From NCBI GenBank assembly GCA_964553435.1, contig CAZKKM010000063.1:1-9792 (forward strand): a stretch of 9,792 nucleotides of DNA. The letters run 5' to 3'. Shown one piece after another: positions 1-7,072 of this stretch. Source of the stretch: RUG11867 sp964553435. Lineage in GTDB: Bacteria > Bacillota_I > Bacilli_A > RF39 > UBA660. Below the pieces are notes generated by a model, which saw only the letters and a list, made by a program, of their open reading frames with translations, was not told the DNA's origin and did no database searches. The position numbers were made by a program, and so were the translations under genes. Positions within the stretch are counted from its first letter, which is position 1. The number at the start of each line of letters is the position of its first letter.

Positions 1-115
1 CATTTGCACATTTATAAAGTTTTGCCAAATCAGAATCTAACATTACTTGCTTTCCACTGATTTCACATATCATACTTTCTATTTGTATTTCGTCTGTTAC
101 TGCTATTTCATTCAC
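1..115 (-). CDS. ORF6N-domain protein, N-terminal 38 codons only (runs off left edge)
   Basis: The visible N-terminus contains ESMICEISGKQVMLDSDL followed by AKLYKCAN, which matches the start of the ORF6N domain (consensus close to IRGKQVMLDxDLAxLY). ORF6N is a DNA-binding-type domain found in phage, plasmid and accessory-island proteins of unknown exact role. I choose the GTG at 113-115 because it gives VNEIAVTDEIQ, the usual short lead-in. A GAAAGGG ribosome site lies at 127-133, about 12 bases upstream. An in-frame TTG six bases further up, or the ATG 18 codons in, are less likely starts. A consensus sigma-A promoter at 140-168 serves it. The gene continues beyond base 1, so its C-terminal half, which often carries an antirepressor or Bro-type domain, cannot be judged. 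The family call is fairly secure; the cellular role is unknown. Confidence 0.8.
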   Translation of the reverse strand, partial: MNEIAVTDEIQIESMICEISGKQVMLDSDLAKLYKCAN

Positions 116-139
116 AAACAAAATCACCCTTTCAACTGC

Positions 140-168
140 ATTATAGCAAGTTTAAAAAGTATGGTCAA
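140..168 (-). promoter_or_regulatory. sigma-A promoter for the ORF6N gene
   Basis: On the minus strand TTGACC (163-168) is followed after exactly 17 bases by a perfect TATAAT (140-145). The GAAAGGG ribosome site (127-133) and GTG start (113-115) lie just downstream, so the 5' leader is short. The ORF6N gene is therefore its own transcription unit. Confidence 0.8.
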
Positions 169-197
169 TGGATATGAAAAAGTTATCAATCTTTCGT

Positions 198-301
198 CAT
201 TTCTGGTGTTTACTGATACTCAAGATTATTCCTATACTCGCCATACTGACGAGCAAACTGGAGCCTACATAACTCAAGAAAGGTAAGATGACTACCGTAA
301 C
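198..301 (-). pseudogene. Remnant second copy of the ftsW 3' end
   Basis: Read on the minus strand, this stretch encodes VTVVILPFLSYVGSS, then LLVSMASIGIIL, then SISKHQK and a TGA stop (198-200). The complete ftsW in this window ends VTGVTLPFLSYGGSS, LLVSMASIGIIL, NVSRK. The 14 residues SSLLVSMASIGIIL are identical, but many codons differ at the third position, so this is a long-diverged homologue rather than a fresh tandem copy. Two conserved glycines have become valine (GTA), including one in the SYGGSS motif. Recognisable homology stops near 301, where the sequence turns AT-rich. There is no start codon or upstream FtsW sequence, so it cannot make a protein. It is the only gene-like content I see between the ATPase stop and the ORF6N promoter. 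Confidence 0.8.
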
Positions 302-393
302 TATTCTAAGATTATAATAAATTCTAAGGTTGTCTTTACCATTGTTATAACTTTTTTACTTTCAAACAACATTCATAATAAAACTTTATATTT

Positions 394-1593
394 TTATTTT
401 TCCTCTAATAACCAATCTATAATATTTTTATGAATAATACCATTTTGTGAATAATCTAATTTATCCATTGATATAACATATTTTGGGTAATTATCTTGAA
501 TATTCTCATAAGCGCCAAATTCTCTTTCCTCAGTTTCTTTGTTAGATAATTCAAATGCTACTTGATAGTACTCTTTTTGATTGTATTTTGTTGCAATAAA
601 ATCTATTTCCTTGCCATTATTGTTTCCAACACTTACTTTATATCCTCTAAAAATGAGTTCATTAAAAACAATATTTTCTATGTAAGCTCCATACTGTGTT
701 TTTTTATTTATATTCAAAATCTGTCCCAACCCTAAATCTGTCAAATAATACTTATCTTTACGTGATAGTATTCTTTTTCCTCTTATATCATAAGTAGATA
801 TTTTAGACATTAAATGAGATGATTCTGCATAATCTAAACATTCATAAATTGTTTTAGAAGAAATAGGTATTTTTTCTTTCTCAAAAATATTCATCATATT
901 AGTTGGAGAAAATGTCTGGCTTGGATTTGTCACTAAATATTCCATAACTCTTTCAAATAAATTTATATTTTTTATTGAATTTCTCTTCACAATATCTTTT
1001 AATACAATAGCATCAAATACATCCCTTAAATAAGTTTGCATTCCATCAGTTGTTTTAAAATCAAATCTTTGTGGCATTCCTCCCCAAAGTAAATAATCAT
1101 TAAATACGTCTTCTAACTCCGATTTTTCATTTATTTTTTTATATTCCACAATCTCACTAAAAGCAAACGGATAAATTTTAAATGTAACATATCTTCCCGC
1201 TAAAAGGGTTGCCAACTCGGAAGATAATAATTTAGAATTGGACCCTGTTATAAAAATGGAAACATTTAAAGTTGATTTAAAAGAATTAATTGCCCGTTCC
1301 CATTCCTCAACCATTTGTACTTCGTCAAAAAATAAATAATATTTTTTCCTGTTAACAATTTTATCTTTTACAAATTTGTTTAAATCAATATAATTCTTAA
1401 TAGAATAATATTCTGCATCTTCAAAATTTAGATATACAATTTGCTCTTCATCAATACCTAAATCTTTTAATTCATCTATTATTTGTAAAAGTAATACAGA
1501 TTTGCCACATCTTCTTATCCCGGTAATTATTTTAATTATATCGATATCATAAAACTCTCTTATTTTGGATAAATATTTTTCTCTTTTTATCAT
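394..1593 (-). CDS. AAA_14-type ATPase with C-terminal DUF4143 domain
   Basis: This is a 399-residue ATPase of the widespread AAA_14/DUF4143 family. Visible motifs are Walker A GIRRCGKS (about residues 25-32), Walker B YYLFFDEV (85-92, acidic pair D90-E91), a sensor-like ITGSNS (115-120) and the LAGRYVTF segment (131-138). The C-terminal part carries the DUF4143 pattern, a winged-helix-like middle and then an ENIVFNEL...GKEIDFIA...YYQVA arrangement resembling a PD-(D/E)XK nuclease fold with the final ExK lost. Family members are common accessory genes of unknown function. The ATG at 1591-1593 is preferred over the GTG at 1600-1602, because the AGGTG ribosome site overlaps that GTG and sits 6 bases before the ATG. 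The gene has its own promoter and operator-like palindrome. It is visibly more AT-rich than mraY and ftsW, and lies between two ftsW 3' ends, suggesting acquisition. Confidence 0.9.
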   Translation of the reverse strand: MIKREKYLSKIREFYDIDIIKIITGIRRCGKSVLLLQIIDELKDLGIDEEQIVYLNFEDAEYYSIKNYIDLNKFVKDKIVNRKKYYLFFDEVQMVEEWERAINSFKSTLNVSIFITGSNSKLLSSELATLLAGRYVTFKIYPFAFSEIVEYKKINEKSELEDVFNDYLLWGGMPQRFDFKTTDGMQTYLRDVFDAIVLKDIVKRNSIKNINLFERVMEYLVTNPSQTFSPTNMMNIFEKEKIPISSKTIYECLDYAESSHLMSKISTYDIRGKRILSRKDKYYLTDLGLGQILNINKKTQYGAYIENIVFNELIFRGYKVSVGNNNGKEIDFIATKYNQKEYYQVAFELSNKETEEREFGAYENIQDNYPKYVISMDKLDYSQNGIIHKNIIDWLLEEK

Positions 1594-1610
1594 ATTTTTC
1601 ACCTATAACT

Positions 1611-1639
1611 ATTATATAATTCATTTAAATAAAAGTCAA
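1611..1639 (-). promoter_or_regulatory. sigma-A promoter for the ATPase gene
   Basis: On the minus strand TTGACT (1634-1639) and TATAAT (1611-1616) are separated by exactly 17 bases. The ribosome site follows within about ten bases of the -10 box, so the leader is very short. The -35 box overlaps one arm of the palindrome at 1638-1667. Confidence 0.8.
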
Positions 1640-1667
1640 TTATATTTTCTTATAGGAAAATATAATT
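1638..1667. repeat. Perfect 12-bp inverted repeat, probable operator of the ATPase gene
   Basis: AATTATATTTTC (1638-1649) and GAAAATATAATT (1656-1667) are exact reverse complements separated by TTATAG. A third half-site, TTATATTTTC, occurs at 1680-1689. The palindrome touches the -35 box of the ATPase promoter, the usual place for a repressor or activator site. It has no following T-tract on the minus strand, so a terminator is less likely. No regulator gene is visible next to it, so the binding protein is unknown. Confidence 0.55.
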
Positions 1668-1760
1668 ACAAAATGGTGTTTATATTTTCTATAATTTTTT
1701 TTAACATTTTTACCAAATTTAATATAGATACCTATTGTTTCCTATCTTTATAAAAAATAT

Positions 1761-2843
1761 TTATTTTCGACTCACATTCAAAATAATCCCGATACTAGCC
1801 ATACTTACTAGTAGACTACTTCCTCCATAGGATAGAAAGGGCAGGGTCACTCCAGTCACAGGAACCAATCCCACCACGACCGCTAAATTTAATATAGCCT
1901 GCAATATGATGCCGAAGGCCAGACCGAACACCAAATACTTCCCGAATAAATCTTTCGTTTTGAAAAATATCTTGAGAGCCGAATAAAAGATGATAAAAAA
2001 TGCTGCACAAACGATGAGCACACCTGCAAATCCAAATTCTTCGCTGATGATAGAAAAGATAAAATCAGTCTGAGGCTCTGGTAAATAGAAATATTTTTGA
2101 CGTGACTTCATGAACCCCATTCCGAGAAGACCGCCAGGCCCTATCGCATATAGACTTTGTATGATTTGAAATCCACTTCCCAAAGGATCGGTCCAAGGAT
2201 TTAAAAACGAAACTATTCTCGCCATTCGATATGGGGCGACGATGATGAGACCGACGATGCCCAACAGTCCGACAATTCCACAGCCGACAAAAAACGATAT
2301 CTTCGATTCACTTATGAATATCATGACGACGAGAGTGAGAGTTATGACCATACCCGTCCCAAAATCCGGTTCCAACATGATGAGACCGAAAAACAAGAGA
2401 ATCAATCCCATGATCGGAAGAATTCCCGATTTTACACTTCGCATTTCCTTTTCGTTGCGCGACAAATACTTGGAAGTGAATATTATGAGTCCGATTTTAG
2501 ATAACTCACTCGGCTGTATTCCGAGTCCTCCTATGCCGAACCAACTTCGACTTCCATTTCTGACCGACCCTATGCCGGGAATTAAAACGAGAACTAACAA
2601 TACGAGACAGACGATGAGAATGTGATTCGCATACTTCTGATATATATGATAATCTATTTTTGAAAGTACATTCATGCCGATGAAACCTACTCCCAAAAAG
2701 ATCACTTGCGAAATGAAAAATTTGTATTCGTTGCCAAACTTGTATTCTGCCCAAATGCTCGAAGCCGAATATATCATGATAGCTCCGAACATGGCGAGTG
2801 CCAAAACGACATATTTTAATATTTTTTCGGGCTTTTTATTCAA
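1761..2843 (-). CDS. ftsW: FtsW/SpoVE-family peptidoglycan glycosyltransferase (SEDS)
   Basis: This SEDS-family integral membrane protein polymerises lipid II into glycan strands at the septum, with a class B PBP as partner. Family signatures are all present: the NGSRSWFGIGGLGIQPSELSK stretch, split here as NGSRSW (from residue ~96) and QPSELSK (~110); EPDFGTG (~158-164); GPGGLLGMG; PEPQTDFIF with the conserved catalytic-loop aspartate at about residue 260; and the C-terminal LPFLSYGGSS. About ten hydrophobic segments and 360 residues fit a full-length protein. The start is TTG (2841-2843): AGGTGG (2849-2854) lies 5 bases before it, while the upstream GTG at 2850-2852 is inside that ribosome site. 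FtsW and SpoVE cannot be told apart from sequence alone. mraY lies 87 bases upstream; murG, which commonly follows ftsW, is absent, replaced by the ATPase gene. Confidence 0.95.
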   Translation of the reverse strand: MNKKPEKILKYVVLALAMFGAIMIYSASSIWAEYKFGNEYKFFISQVIFLGVGFIGMNVLSKIDYHIYQKYANHILIVCLVLLVLVLIPGIGSVRNGSRSWFGIGGLGIQPSELSKIGLIIFTSKYLSRNEKEMRSVKSGILPIMGLILLFFGLIMLEPDFGTGMVITLTLVVMIFISESKISFFVGCGIVGLLGIVGLIIVAPYRMARIVSFLNPWTDPLGSGFQIIQSLYAIGPGGLLGMGFMKSRQKYFYLPEPQTDFIFSIISEEFGFAGVLIVCAAFFIIFYSALKIFFKTKDLFGKYLVFGLAFGIILQAILNLAVVVGLVPVTGVTLPFLSYGGSSLLVSMASIGIILNVSRK

Positions 2844-2880
2844 GATAACCACCTATATAAATTTTAGTTTTCCAAGCAAT

Positions 2881-2904
2881 AAAAAAGACCATTTTTTAGG
2901 TCTT
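2881..2904 (-). terminator. Possible terminator or attenuator between mraY and ftsW
   Basis: On the minus strand AAGACC (2899-2904) pairs with GGTCTT (2885-2890) across an 8-base A-rich loop, followed by further T residues. It lies 26 bases after the mraY stop and before the ftsW ribosome site. The stem has only 6 pairs, so it may reduce rather than stop transcription into ftsW. I see no convincing separate ftsW promoter after it. Confidence 0.5.
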
Positions 2905-2930
2905 CAATTTTCTATTATAAAGTGGTATCT

Positions 2931-3935
2931 TTATAACCATACACCGTATATTATTCCGAACATCGCTAGGATGAAACCCGCGGCCCAAAACAATCTCACT
3001 ATGTCGACTTCGTCCCAGCCCAATTCTTCGAAGTGATGGTGTAAAGGGGCTTTTAAGAATACTTTCTTTTTAAACTTTCTGATGGCGATTATCTGTATCA
3101 GACTAGAAAGTGTTTCTATGACGAATACTCCTCCGACAAATGCGAGCGAAAACTCGTGCCTCGTGAGTATTGCCAAAGTTGCCAATGCACCACCCAATGC
3201 CAACGAACCGGTATCGCCCATGAATACTTTTGCTGGATGTGCATTGAAGAGTAAGAAACCACCTAGCGAACCGATGAGCAAAAATGAGAATATTGCGAGT
3301 TCCTGATAGCCGTCTAACCAAGTCGTATTCCAGGCCATGAGTCCGAATGCCGCAAAGGCACATATCGAAAGCCCACCAGCTAAGCCATCGAGTCCATCAG
3401 ATATGTTGACGGCATTTGTCGTCGCGACGAGAACTAAGAGAATGAATATACCGTAAGCCCATCCCATCGGAAAATTCCATCCGAAGAAGCTCAATGTCAA
3501 ATCGCCCGTTCCGCCATAGCTGCGATATATGAAATAGAAGACGATGGCGATGACCACTTGAAGGATGAACTTTTGCCAAGACTTCAAGCCCTCGTTCCCG
3601 CTTATCTTATCATCTCTTTTCAACTTGAGATAATCGTCCAAAAATCCCAAAGCTGCATAGCTCAAAAAGACGAAAATCAATATTACAAGATTGTGTGAAA
3701 TTTTGATACTGCCCCTCAAATACAATAAGAAGAGTGCCAAGATGGTAGGAATTATGAATATCAATCCCCCTAACGTAGGGGTCCCTTGCTTTTTCATATG
3801 CCGTTCGTTTATCAAAGTATTTATTTTTTGTGTAAATTGCATCTTCCGCAACAACGGAATGATTATGAAGCCAGTTATTACGGAGATGACGAATCCCAGC
3901 ATAATAGCAAGCGTCGTTTTGGCTAATATCAACAT
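2931..3935 (-). CDS. mraY: Phospho-N-acetylmuramoyl-pentapeptide-transferase MraY
   Basis: MraY transfers phospho-MurNAc-pentapeptide from the UDP-linked precursor to undecaprenyl phosphate, forming lipid I at the inner face of the membrane. At 334 residues it is of ordinary family length and has about ten transmembrane segments. Signature elements are GTPTLGG (51-57), GFLDDYLKLKR with the Mg-binding pair D100-D101, NAVNISDGLDGLAGG (174-188, D180 and D183), VFMGDTGSLALGG (237-249, D241), and the histidine motif APLHHHFEELGW (296-307). The ATG at 3933-3935 follows GAGGTG (3945-3950) at 9 bases. The neighbouring ftsW gene downstream is the standard dcw partner. The gene upstream is a SleB-like protein, which is not standard. 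All key residues are present, so the enzyme should be functional. Confidence 0.97.
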   Translation of the reverse strand: MLILAKTTLAIMLGFVISVITGFIIIPLLRKMQFTQKINTLINERHMKKQGTPTLGGLIFIIPTILALFLLYLRGSIKISHNLVILIFVFLSYAALGFLDDYLKLKRDDKISGNEGLKSWQKFILQVVIAIVFYFIYRSYGGTGDLTLSFFGWNFPMGWAYGIFILLVLVATTNAVNISDGLDGLAGGLSICAFAAFGLMAWNTTWLDGYQELAIFSFLLIGSLGGFLLFNAHPAKVFMGDTGSLALGGALATLAILTRHEFSLAFVGGVFVIETLSSLIQIIAIRKFKKKVFLKAPLHHHFEELGWDEVDIVRLFWAAGFILAMFGIIYGVWL

Positions 3936-3944
3936 ATAAACTCA

Positions 3945-3964
3945 CACCTCATTAATTAATTATA
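3945..3964 (-). promoter_or_regulatory. Possible -10 element and ribosome site of mraY
   Basis: A perfect TATAAT on the minus strand (3959-3964) lies 8 bases before the GAGGTG ribosome site (3945-3950) of mraY. No good -35 box is found 16-18 bases upstream (the sequence there is AT-rich without TTGACA), so the promoter is tentative. A hairpin after the upstream gene (4031-4067) makes a local promoter plausible. Confidence 0.35.
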
Positions 3965-4030
3965 CACCATTGCCTATAGTTAATTCTATGCCGATGGCCA
4001 AAAATTTACACATGCTTTACGTCGATATAT

Positions 4031-4067
4031 AGAAAAGACCTATCTGATTCTCTGTTCATCGATAGGT
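4031..4067 (-). terminator. Terminator overlapping the stop codon of the SleB-like gene
   Basis: ACCTATC (4061-4067 read on the minus strand) pairs with GATAGGT (4038-4044) around a 16-base loop, and is followed by CTTTTCT. The second arm includes the TAG stop codon. The stem is 7 bp and the T-run is short, so strength is moderate. Confidence 0.5.
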
Positions 4068-5215
4068 TTCAATAAGAGCAATTTGCTCGTTTCTTTGTAC
4101 AATGTGCCGTTCTCGGAAACGATACCATAATATGAATTATAATTCGGCAAAAAGTCTCCCGGATCTACACGATCCTTAACCTCGGCAAAATAATAGTTGC
4201 CGTTAGCATTGAGCTGTATGGCACCTCTATATTTTGGATTATCTTTCAAGCGCGGACTTACGAATCTGTAAAGATTGTGAGAAGGTTTTCCCGAAAGAAG
4301 CATATCCAATGTCGCCGTCCACCCACTGTATAGAGAAAGATCAGTCTGAACTAAGTAATCGACCAAAGACGAAGAGACAGTATACTGTCCAGGACAAATC
4401 GCATGATTGTAGATGCACAATCCCATATCGGGCCCCATGCGTTTATTGACAAAATTGATGCAAGAAGCACTCGAATAACGGTTGAAGTATGTACTGGCTA
4501 TAGAATAGCATTCATCATAACGATTTATACTTCCAGGTTCCTTCAATCCTTGATAGTATTCCCCGCTTTCCAAAAGAACTTTGGCGACCATAACTTTAAA
4601 TTGACGTTCTGTAATACTGTACTTATCCAAAACCATGCTCAGTTTTTCTTCATCGTCGAGTTCCCTTTTCTCTATTGTCCGTGCGAACGAAAGTGCGTCG
4701 ATTTCATCTAAAACTCCAGTAAAATCTGTACAAATGGCTTCTGTATCGCTCTGAGTAGTCCCATCCAAAATCTCTTCGAACTCATCATCGATCAAATCAT
4801 CTTGAACCTCTTCCGCATGATTTATAGCATCTAGGTTCACAGTTCTAGGCGACATCGAGCGAATATTAGATGAGGCAAGGCAGTTGCACAATATTATTGC
4901 TGCCAGGGCGACACTTATGTGTTCCGTCATGGCGAAGCTGTCGACCAAATCGTTAAATTCGACATCACTCTTCTTTTTTCCAAAAGGTCTCGTTAATGAA
5001 TATTTTATTTTGGCTATATTCACATTGATTCCAGCAATACTTTTTTTTGCGTGCTCGGCTACACTCTCTAAAAATTTATTTACTTGATAACCGAAACTCT
5101 CCGTCAGAATCCTCTCTTCTTTCTTTTTCTCTTTTTGATATGTATTGCGATTGTTTTTATAACTTGCCTTTTTTAGTGCCCTTTTGTGAGCACGATAATT
5201 GTTCTTTTTACTCAT
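4040..5215 (-). CDS. Membrane-anchored protein with SleB-like cell-wall-hydrolase domain
   Basis: The protein has 391 residues. A very basic N-terminus (1-80, many Lys/Arg) precedes one transmembrane segment at about 98-117 and an acidic linker (about 129-195), giving a type II topology with the C-terminus outside. Residues about 201-345 resemble the SleB/Hydrolase_2 pattern: a helix with LLESGEYYQG (E216, E219; compare EARGE in SleB), YFNRY (N245-R246; compare NRV), CPGQYTV (compare GQF), a small-residue helix ending LLSGKPS, and a final GNYYFAE. SleB-type enzymes are spore-cortex or peptidoglycan lytic transglycosylases. Similarity is remote and judged by eye, so activity is an inference. 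ATG 5213-5215 has AAGGGGTG about 8 bases upstream. It has its own promoter and a terminator, and stands immediately before mraY, which suggests a wall-remodelling role coordinated with synthesis. Confidence 0.7.
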   Translation of the reverse strand: MSKKNNYRAHKRALKKASYKNNRNTYQKEKKKEERILTESFGYQVNKFLESVAEHAKKSIAGINVNIAKIKYSLTRPFGKKKSDVEFNDLVDSFAMTEHISVALAAIILCNCLASSNIRSMSPRTVNLDAINHAEEVQDDLIDDEFEEILDGTTQSDTEAICTDFTGVLDEIDALSFARTIEKRELDDEEKLSMVLDKYSITERQFKVMVAKVLLESGEYYQGLKEPGSINRYDECYSIASTYFNRYSSASCINFVNKRMGPDMGLCIYNHAICPGQYTVSSSLVDYLVQTDLSLYSGWTATLDMLLSGKPSHNLYRFVSPRLKDNPKYRGAIQLNANGNYYFAEVKDRVDPGDFLPNYNSYYGIVSENGTLYKETSKLLLLKPIDEQRIR

Positions 5216-5248
5216 TTTTTCTTCACCCCTTTAAAAAACGTCTTGTCC

Positions 5249-5277
5249 ATTCTATTACTTTTTTCTAAAAAAGTCAA
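5249..5277 (-). promoter_or_regulatory. sigma-A promoter for the SleB-like gene
   Basis: On the minus strand TTGACT (5272-5277) and TAGAAT (5249-5254) are 17 bases apart. The transcript would start near 5242, giving a leader of about 27 bases with the AAGGGGTG ribosome site before ATG 5213-5215. Confidence 0.75.
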
Positions 5278-5308
5278 TCATTTTTTCTTTAAAATGTTGA
5301 CACTTTTT

Positions 5309-5355
5309 CTAATTAAAAAGAAGATACATCTTCTGTACCTCCCTATATTGTAGCA
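5309..5355 (-). other. Strong ribosome site with a six-codon ORF and extended -10 sequence
   Basis: On the minus strand TGCTACAAT (5347-5355, extended -10 form) is followed by AGGGAGGT (5337-5344), then 7 bases and ATG (5327-5329), encoding MYLLFN and a TAG stop (5309-5311). The ORF overlaps the hairpin at 5315-5334. It could be a leader peptide, the relic 5' end of a lost gene, or chance. A start point 7 bases after the -10 box would fall inside the ribosome site, which argues against a simple promoter reading. Confidence 0.25.
5315..5334 (-). terminator. Possible terminator of the 516-residue surface protein gene
   Basis: AGAAGA and TCTTCT (5329-5334 and 5319-5324) form a 6-bp stem with a TGTA loop, followed on the minus strand by five T residues. 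It lies about 70 bases after the surface gene stop and just before the promoter of the SleB-like gene. The short AT-rich stem makes it weak. Confidence 0.4.
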
Positions 5356-5402
5356 TTTACTTTGCTATTTTACCTAATTTCTTATATTAAAACTGTCCTG
5401 TA

Positions 5403-6953
5403 CTAAGAAGCATAAGGTGATTCCAAAGTTCCGTCTCCGCTCATCGATTTTGCATATTCGGCACTCAAGTTTATAACCGGCACAACAGCTCCAAAAGTAT
5501 AGTTGATAGAGATATTGCTCAAGCCTCCATCATCGCCAACAATAAATACACCGGCATTAGGATCAGACCCTGCTTTAAAATAACAAGGTGAGAGGGAATA
5601 ATAATTCTCGGAACGGTATAAATAATATTGTTTATTGGCACCCAACCATGTTCCTGAACCTGCAGCCACTATTTCATCCGCCGTTATTAATCCTACCGGA
5701 TATGTTAATGCCCCGTTTCCTTTTTCTTCATCGCTTACTGTAAATGCATCATTCTTTTGCGAACATGTAAATATTGGTTGGATATTATTTTTTACCGTTA
5801 AACTTACAACATCATTTATTCTATATCTTCCGTATGCTCCATATGATGTCGAATTCTTTGCGTACCCTAATCCTGTATCCGAAGTCCATTGAGATATTGT
5901 TTTTCCTGGTGTTGTTCTATCGTTACAGAATAATGTATCACTTACATATTGTCCGTATCCTTTATCTTGTATATTTGTCTTGTACCATTCGTCCACGACT
6001 GTTTTTATGTCGCTGTTTGTTTCGCTCAATTGAGCTTGAGCTTTACTCGTACTTGCTGCACCTAGTGCTCCTCCAAACATCCATCCAACATACTTCGCGT
6101 CGTCCTCTTTTGAATTGTATACTTGCCCAACTCTCGCTAATCTGTCGGCACTTTCTTCACCGTTTGCATGAGGACTAGTCCCGTCATAGATTATACGTAA
6201 AGAACCGTCCCCGTTTAATCTTATTATTCTCCAATAAAATCCCGCAAATTTAACATAGTTGTTTTCTACGGCTCCACGGTAGTAATATGAAGTTCCATAG
6301 TCATCTTCCATCTCGAAGATTCCTTCACCGGTCGTTGCCGGACTATCGAACCCTGTCTTCACTCCTTTATTAGCCGCTATTATGTCACTTACAGGATTAG
6401 GTGCCACATAATTTATATCTTCTAATCCAAACTTAGAATTAAATACTGCACTCAAGTCTGCATCTTGATTTACATCATTCAAATAGTTAAGTGTTATCAC
6501 TAAATTGTAATAATAAGTCTTGCCTACTGGAACAGATAGACTATTTGCTAATTCTTTTTTAGATGAATTTTTAGATTGCGGTACATTGGTTTTTTCTATT
6601 ACTTCAGTAAAAGGTCCTGCCTCATTTTCTGAATAACTCAACGTATATGTTAGACTCTCTTCTGTATAAGTGTTGATTAAGTCTACCCAATACATCTTCA
6701 CTTTGGCTTCTGCTGTTCCTGTATTCTCGATGGTAAATCTCTTTGTTACCGATTCTCCGAAGTTTAGTGAAGCTCCTGCTATTACTCCATAATCACTAAA
6801 TGTCGCACTTACTGTTGCTGTGTTGATGACTGTTTGTACTGGTCTCATATCGCTTACCGTACTAAAATAGGCATACGAAATTGTACTTACTATTGTTAAA
6901 ATCGATGCGATTCCTACCACTAAACAGATCGTTCTCTTTGTCTTTAAATCCAT
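5403..6953 (-). CDS. Signal-anchored surface protein with TasA-like N-terminal region and DUF6273-like C-terminal region
   Basis: This 516-residue protein starts with KTKR and a hydrophobic segment (about 8-28) ending ISYAYFS, which resembles signal peptides processed by SipW-type signal peptidases. Residues about 38-175 read as a beta-sandwich (VINTATVSATFSDYG, FTIENTGTAEAKVKMYW, YYNLVITLNY), similar in style to TasA/camelysin-type proteins. The rest (about 190-516) contains YVKFAGFYWRIIRLNGDGS (about 223-241) and ends with AVVPVINLSAEYA and GDGTLESPYAS. This pattern recurs in surface proteins of uncultured gut Firmicutes, close to DUF6273. There is no LPXTG sorting signal. The function is unknown; adhesion or matrix formation is a guess. 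It has a consensus promoter and GGAAAGGG upstream of ATG 6951-6953. Its position between dcw genes is unusual and suggests insertion. Confidence 0.85.
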   Translation of the reverse strand: MDLKTKRTICLVVGIASILTIVSTISYAYFSTVSDMRPVQTVINTATVSATFSDYGVIAGASLNFGESVTKRFTIENTGTAEAKVKMYWVDLINTYTEESLTYTLSYSENEAGPFTEVIEKTNVPQSKNSSKKELANSLSVPVGKTYYYNLVITLNYLNDVNQDADLSAVFNSKFGLEDINYVAPNPVSDIIAANKGVKTGFDSPATTGEGIFEMEDDYGTSYYYRGAVENNYVKFAGFYWRIIRLNGDGSLRIIYDGTSPHANGEESADRLARVGQVYNSKEDDAKYVGWMFGGALGAASTSKAQAQLSETNSDIKTVVDEWYKTNIQDKGYGQYVSDTLFCNDRTTPGKTISQWTSDTGLGYAKNSTSYGAYGRYRINDVVSLTVKNNIQPIFTCSQKNDAFTVSDEEKGNGALTYPVGLITADEIVAAGSGTWLGANKQYYLYRSENYYSLSPCYFKAGSDPNAGVFIVGDDGGLSNISINYTFGAVVPVINLSAEYAKSMSGDGTLESPYAS

Positions 6954-7024
6954 AATTCACTTTCCCTTTCCTTATCCAAATACTGTTAAACTTATCAATA
7001 TGGTCTACAATACTTTATACTGCC

Positions 7025-7054
7025 ATTATATCCACTCCCTGACCTTGCTGTCAA
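7025..7054 (-). promoter_or_regulatory. Strong sigma-A promoter for the surface protein gene
   Basis: Both boxes are perfect on the minus strand: TTGACA (7049-7054) and TATAAT (7025-7030), with an 18-base spacer. The leader of about 65 bases ends in GGAAAGGG and the ATG at 6951-6953. It lies directly after a terminator (7073-7105), so the surface gene is insulated from upstream transcription. Confidence 0.85.
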
Positions 7055-7072
7055 GCAAAATCGTCAGCTTTC

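Noticed and set aside
47..286. Plus-strand open frame of 79 codons
   Set aside because: It lies antisense to the ORF6N start and the ftsW remnant, both of which have recognisable homology on the minus strand, and it has no ribosome site.
2242..2625. Long plus-strand open frame (127 codons) over ftsW
   Set aside because: It is a shadow of the ftsW coding frame: low-complexity Met/Pro/Thr composition, no ribosome site and no recognisable domain. The same applies to the antisense frames over mraY (3691-3939), the SleB-like gene (4403-4711), the surface gene (5774-6178) and the PBP (7995-8447).
2843..2880. Possible ftsW promoter (TTGCTT and TATA-like boxes)
   Set aside because: The match to consensus is weak at both boxes and the -10 would overlap the ribosome-site region, so it is not supported.
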